DNA from: Panacagrimonas sp.
GTDB taxonomy: Bacteria; Pseudomonadota; Gammaproteobacteria; Nevskiales; Nevskiaceae
DNA: 8,935 nt
Reading direction: 5' to 3'
Assembly: GCA_021773655.1 (NCBI GenBank)
Contig: JAJFJX010000032.1
Location: 1 to 8,935 of the forward strand
In this document: in pieces, positions 5,931-8,935 of the stretch
How positions within the stretch are numbered: the first letter of the stretch is position 1
Layout of the letters: every line of letters begins with the position of its first letter
Made by a program: the position numbers and the translations under genes
The notes under the pieces: generated by a model
Databases searched by the model: none
What the model saw: the letters and a program-made list of their open reading frames with translations, nothing else
Told to the model about the DNA's origin: nothing

Positions 5931-7911
5931 ATGCGATGCCTCCGGCTGCCCTCGATGCTGGCCCTGACCTGCGTGGTGTCGATGGCCCCGGCCAGGGCGC
6001 TCGATTTCGAGCTGAGCATCGGGTCCATCGAACTGCCCTCGGTGGCCGCGCCCGTGGACGGCCTGCGACTGCACGGCCGCCTGCGCGCCCGCAACGACGC
6101 CCTGCGACTGGAAGCGGCCCGGCTGAGCCTGCGCGACTCGCCACTGGGCGCGATGGAGGCGCGCATCGAGGCCCGCCTGGAACGCAACGGCGATGCGGTC
6201 TTCGACCTGCAGCGACTGGACACTCCGAGCGGCCGGCTGCACGCGGCGCTGCGGAGGCACGAGGGTGATCGGCACGGTGATCTGCACATCGAACTGCACG
6301 GCGAAGGCATCGAGCTGGGACCCCTGGTATCGCTGGTGCACGGGCCAATTCCAGCGCTCGCCGAGTTCGACCTGCAGGCGACCGGCCGCGCGGACCTGCA
6401 TCTGCGCGCCCGCCGGGACGGCAGAACCTGGAGCGGCGAGGCCGACATCGGAATCCCCGCGCTCGACGCCACGGCGCGACAGGGCCGCGACGCCGTCGAG
6501 GGTCTGCACCTGGCGCTGGAAGCGCAGGTGCAGGCCCTCGACGGACAGTGGACGCTGCAGGCCGTCGCCAGGCTGGCTGGCGGGCAGGCCTACATCGAGC
6601 CGGTGTTCGTCGACTTCAGGGCCGCTCCCGCGGAGTTGGCCATGCGGCTGCGCGGATCCGCCGCCGGCGTGACCGTCGAGAATCTGGACTGGAACCAGGC
6701 CGGCCTGGGCCGGCTGTACGGACGTGCCGAACTGGCGACCCGGCCGCTTGGCGTGCGCAGCGCCGACCTGATCTGGAACGACCTGCATCTGGGCCCGGCC
6801 TTTGCGACCTACCTGCAGCCCTTCGGCGCCGGCCAGACCTGGGCGCGCCTGCAACTGCAGGGCCGCTCCGACGGCCACGCGCAGATCCGCGACGGCCGGC
6901 TCGAAGCGGCTGACCTGAGCCTGCACCGGACCGATCTCGACTATCCACCGGCATCGCTGAAACTGGAGGGCATCGACGCACACCTGCACTGGGCGCGACT
7001 GGGCGACGTTGCGCCCTCGCAACTGCGCTGGCAGAGCGGCCACCTGAGCGGCGTGGCGCTGGGGGCCTCCCGCATCGATCTGCGGGCGCGTGATCGCAAC
7101 CTGTCCCTGCTGGCGCCGCTGCGCGTGCCGCTGGCCGGCGGGGCCATCGAACTGCAGCGTCTGGACCTGCTGGCGCTGGGGACACCGGCGCTGGACGCGC
7201 GCCTGGATGCCCGCATCCAAACCCTGGACCTGAGCGTGCTGACCCAGGCCCTGGGCTGGCCGGCCCTGGGCGGCCCTGGGCGGCAGCCTGGCCGGAAAGC
7301 TGCCCGGCGTGCGTCTGAGCAACGGCAATCTGGAGATCGACGGCCAACTGCAGGCCTCGGTCTTCGACGGCCATCTGGTGGTGGAGGCGCTGCGGGTGCT
7401 GGACCTGTTCGGCGGACAGCCGCGGGTGGCCGCAGACCTGCACCTGCGCGGCCTGGACCTGGGCCTGCTCACCGAAGCTTTCGAGTTCGGTCGCATCGAG
7501 GGCCGGCTCGACGGCGACATCGAAAACCTGCGCCTGCGCAACGGACGTCCCGTGGCCTTCGACGCCCGCCTGCGGACGCCGCCGGGTGATCGTTCGCGGC
7601 GACGGATCTCGCAACGCGCCATCGACACCCTGTCCTCGATCGGTGGCGGCCCCAGCGGACTGCTGTCGCGCGGCGCGCTGGGCCTGTTCGAATCGTTCGC
7701 CTATGCACGACTGGGCTGGAGCTGCATCCTGCGCGACGGCATCTGCCAGATGGACGGCGTGGCACCGTCCGACGACGGCGGCTTCGTGCTGGTACAGGGC
7801 CGCTGGCTGCCGCGCATCGACGTGGTGGGCTACAACCGCCGGGTGGACTGGAACCACTTCATCGAACAACTGCAAGCCGCCATGGACAGCGGCCCGGTGC
7901 AAGTGCGCTGA
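5931..7911 (+). pseudogene. Exported AsmA/YdbH-like repeat protein, frameshifted by a 10-bp duplication
   Basis: The reading frame from 5931 begins with a clear signal peptide (MRCLRL, a hydrophobic core, then APARA with cleavage after Ala23). It continues as alternating short beta-strand-like, polar/hydrophobic repeats (LHGRLRARND, LEAARLSLRD, IELQRLDLLALG) resembling the AsmA/YdbH-type envelope proteins thought to bridge or line the periplasm. At 7261-7284 a tandem copy of CGGCCCTGGG shifts the frame. The shifted frame ends at 7589 after a low-complexity Arg/Pro/Gly tail, giving a 552-residue product. Removing one copy gives a continuous frame of 656 residues to the stop at 7909-7911. The restored C-terminus (about 545-656) is the most conserved-looking part, with ISQRAIDTLSSIGGG, Cys595 and Cys602, and PRIDVVGYNRRVDW. 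Family membership is an inference from fold-like features. It may be a real mutation, a phase-variable state or an assembly error. No strong ribosome binding site is seen. Confidence 0.72.
7261..7284 (+). repeat. Tandem direct repeat of 10 bp (2.4 copies) causing a frameshift
   Basis: CGGCCCTGGG occurs at 7261-7270 and again at 7271-7280, followed by CGGC, the start of a third unit. Ten bases is not a multiple of three, so the extra copy shifts the host frame by +1. With one copy the codons read through as GWPALGGSLAGKLPGVRLSN without interruption. The copies are identical, which suggests a recent event or an assembly artefact. Confidence 0.9.
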
Positions 7912-7928
7912 TGCGCCGGGGGCGAATG

Positions 7929-7934
7929 TAGAAT
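7929..7934 (+). promoter_or_regulatory. Candidate -10 box of apaG (possible leaderless transcript)
   Basis: TAGAAT (5 of 6 bases of TATAAT) is followed by GCGCC and then the apaG ATG at 7940. The expected transcription start, 6-8 bases after the box, coincides with the start codon, and no Shine-Dalgarno sequence is present. No good -35 element is visible at 15-18 bases upstream (7905-7913 reads GCGCTGATG). Confidence 0.35.
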
Positions 7935-7939
7935 GCGCC

Positions 7940-8326
7940 ATGTCCAACACCCTGACCCAAGGCCTGCGCGTCATCGCCCAGCCCTCCTACGTGGCCGAAC
8001 AGTCCGACCCCGCCGCGGGCCGATACTTATTCGCCTACCACATCACCGTGCGCAACGAAGGCGAGATGGCCGTGCAGCTGATCTCGCGGCACTGGGTGAT
8101 CACCAACGGCGAGGGCAGGGTCGAGGAAGTTCGCGGCCCCGGCGTGGTCGGCCAGCAGCCCGTGCTGCGGCCCGGCGAGACGTTCGAGTACACCAGCGCC
8201 TGTCCGCTGGATACGCCGGTCGGCACCATGCACGGCGAGTTCAACATGCGGCGCACCGACACCCGTGAAGCCTTCGATGCCCGCATCGCGCCGTTCCGCC
8301 TCGCCGTGCCGCGCTCGCTGAACTGA
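7940..8326 (+). CDS. apaG: ApaG family protein (DUF525)
   Basis: This 128-residue protein matches the ApaG family in length and in its whole course. ApaG is a small immunoglobulin-like beta-sandwich protein. The name Co2+/Mg2+ efflux protein comes from Salmonella corD mutant phenotypes, and its biochemical role remains uncertain. Key visible stretches are YLFAYHITVRNEG (29-41), LISRHWVITNGEG (48-59), the glycine-rich GPGVVGQQP (66-74), PGETFEYTSACPL (78-90) and GTMHGEFNM (95-103), which together are diagnostic. It starts 28 bases after the stop of the AsmA-like gene and could be co-transcribed with it, but a -10-like box just before the ATG suggests its own promoter. In many gammaproteobacteria apaG lies with ksgA and apaH; here neither is adjacent within the window. 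The gene looks intact. Confidence 0.95.
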   Translation: MSNTLTQGLRVIAQPSYVAEQSDPAAGRYLFAYHITVRNEGEMAVQLISRHWVITNGEGRVEEVRGPGVVGQQPVLRPGETFEYTSACPLDTPVGTMHGEFNMRRTDTREAFDARIAPFRLAVPRSLN

Positions 8327-8348
8327 CCGCCGGGCGTTGCAGCGACTC

Positions 8349-8378
8349 AAAAAAGACGACCCGGCCCGCGGCGTCGTT
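8349..8378 (-). terminator. Intrinsic terminator reading on the minus strand
   Basis: On the minus strand an ACGAC-CCG / CGG-GTCGT type stem (8356-8377, loop GCCCG/CGGGC form, one bulged base at 8372) is followed by C and then six T (8354-8349). This would end transcription of the minus-strand gene whose stop is at 8524, about 150 bases upstream in that direction. On the plus strand no T-run follows, so it is less likely to serve apaG. Confidence 0.65.
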
Positions 8379-8467
8379 CTGCCGCCGCAGACCGTCCGGC
8401 GAGCGGCCGAGCCATTGCCCCACGTGACACGGCGCATGCTGTCGCCAACCGGATCGCGCTGATTGCG

Positions 8468-8494
8468 CCGCCCGATTCGCGCAAAAGCGGGCGG
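8468..8494. repeat. Hairpin-forming inverted repeat in the apaG 3' intergenic region
   Basis: Arms CCGCCCG (8468-8474) and CGGGCGG (8488-8494) pair perfectly around a 13-base loop. No T-run follows on either strand. It lies between the minus-strand stop at 8524 and the terminator at 8349-8378, so it would be in the 3' untranslated part of that transcript, where it might protect the RNA end. Role unknown. Confidence 0.4.
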
Positions 8495-8523
8495 AGATCC
8501 TTGCAGACGCCACCGTCTCGACA

Positions 8524-8935
8524 TCAGCGCTCGAACACGATCTCCAGCCGGCTGGACGCTTCGCAGACCGCCGCCTCGGCGAAATAATCGCCGTCGTCGC
8601 TGGCGTAGAAGAAGTCGGTCAATGCCGCGCACACCGCGCTGCCGGAGAGGCCGAATACGATGCGGCTGGCGCTGCTGAAACTGGAACCACCTTCCAGAGC
8701 CAGACGCGGCACCGCGCTGAAAGTCGCATCGAGGTCTTCGACGTCCACCACGGGATTGCTGCCGAAGTCCTCCGCCGCGAGCACGGCAGCCAACGGCAAC
8801 TGCGCGCAGTCGGTGGCGCGGATCAGCCCGCCCACCTGGCGGAACACGCGGGTGCTGGCCGATGCCGGCGACTGGCTGAGGAAGCCGAAGCCGAAGTCCG
8901 AAGGCGGGTTCGCCAGCGGGATGCAGTCCTGCGGA
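8524..8935 (-). CDS. Hypothetical, probably secreted protein with four visible cysteines (5' partial)
   Basis: The frame is open from the right edge to a TGA at 8524-8526 and shows the last 136 residues. The start, and any signal peptide, lie outside the window. An internal GTG at 8847 is an unlikely start because coding character continues upstream of it. The visible part has no membrane helix, is acidic to neutral, is rich in Ser, Ala, Asp and Phe, and has Cys at 4, 43, 102 and 124 (numbered from the edge), so two disulfides are possible. A short FGFGF stretch lies near 14-18 and the end reads SSRLEIVFER. I do not recognise the family. Codon use matches neighbouring genes (G/C third positions), supporting a real gene. 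It is convergent with apaG and is followed by a minus-strand terminator at 8349-8378. Confidence 0.7.
   Translation of the reverse strand, partial: PQDCIPLANPPSDFGFGFLSQSPASASTRVFRQVGGLIRATDCAQLPLAAVLAAEDFGSNPVVDVEDLDATFSAVPRLALEGGSSFSSASRIVFGLSGSAVCAALTDFFYASDDGDYFAEAAVCEASSRLEIVFER

Noticed and set aside
5044..6348. Minus-strand open frame extending the DUF1461 gene upstream to about 702 codons
   Set aside because: It overlaps the CPBP gene in another frame and is Arg/Ala/Pro-rich noise; the ATGA overlap at 5043 gives a natural start.
7261..7284. Programmed ribosomal frameshift at the repeat
   Set aside because: No X-XXY-YYZ slippery heptamer and no A/T-rich slip site; an exact tandem copy explains the shift more simply.
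7285..7589. C-terminal tail of the frameshifted AsmA-like product as a genuine domain
   Set aside because: It is an Arg/Pro/Gly-rich stretch typical of off-frame high-GC translation, and the alternative frame has clear domain-like sequence over the same bases.
5850..7628. Minus-strand open frame extending the CPBP gene upstream to about 862 codons
   Set aside because: The part beyond 5849-5924 lies antisense to the signal-peptide-bearing AsmA-like gene and has low-complexity Gln/Arg-rich sequence with no membrane segments.
6616..7974. Minus-strand open frame of about 450 codons antisense to the AsmA-like gene
   Set aside because: Composition is typical of a shadow frame, with no recognisable domain; the plus strand reads through once the duplication is removed.
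8027..8632. Minus-strand open frame of about 200 codons overlapping apaG
   Set aside because: It is antisense to a clearly recognised ApaG and crosses the terminator-like hairpin; no domain seen.
1..8935. CRISPR array, tRNA or rRNA genes, insertion sequence or attachment site
   Set aside because: No spaced direct repeats, no tRNA-like cloverleaf sequence, no transposase and no terminal inverted repeats were found by reading both strands.

Overview
The window is very GC-rich with strongly G/C-biased third codon positions and densely packed genes. It carries an ImuB/DnaE2 SOS-mutagenesis cassette and an apaG gene. Together these suggest a high-GC gammaproteobacterium, plausibly of the Xanthomonadales/Lysobacterales. 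That placement is inferred from gene style, not from a marker gene.

Layout, left to right. (1) 1-4289, plus strand: the 3' part of imuB, then a complete dnaE2 (imuC) joined by an ATGA overlap. This is the translesion mutasome; imuA and the LexA-controlled promoter would lie left of the window. (2) 4240-5849, minus strand: a two-gene membrane-protein operon. The first gene is a CPBP-type intramembrane protease variant. The second is a four-helix DUF1461 protein that keeps the two spaced histidines of the Lit lipoprotein transacylase family. The two are also joined by an ATGA overlap, and the second gene overlaps the 3' end of dnaE2 by 50 bp tail to tail. (3) 5850-5930: a short divergent promoter region. 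(4) 5931-7911, plus strand: an exported AsmA/YdbH-like protein, broken by a tandem duplication of 10 bp. Removing one copy restores one 656-residue frame. (5) 7940-8326, plus strand: apaG, with a -10-like box directly against its start codon. (6) 8327-8523: non-coding, with a minus-strand intrinsic terminator and a second hairpin. (7) 8524-8935, minus strand: the C-terminal part of an unrecognised, cysteine-containing, probably secreted protein that runs off the right edge.

How the genes work together: ImuB and DnaE2 act as one error-prone polymerase complex, with ImuB carrying a visible sliding-clamp-binding motif. The CPBP and DUF1461 genes look co-translated and probably share a membrane or envelope role. 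The AsmA-like gene is also an envelope gene and shares the divergent promoter region with them. The points most worth following up are the Lit-like gene in an apparently Gram-negative genome and its coupling to a CPBP protease, the 10-bp duplication, and a perfect 14-bp inverted repeat inside the DUF1461 gene.
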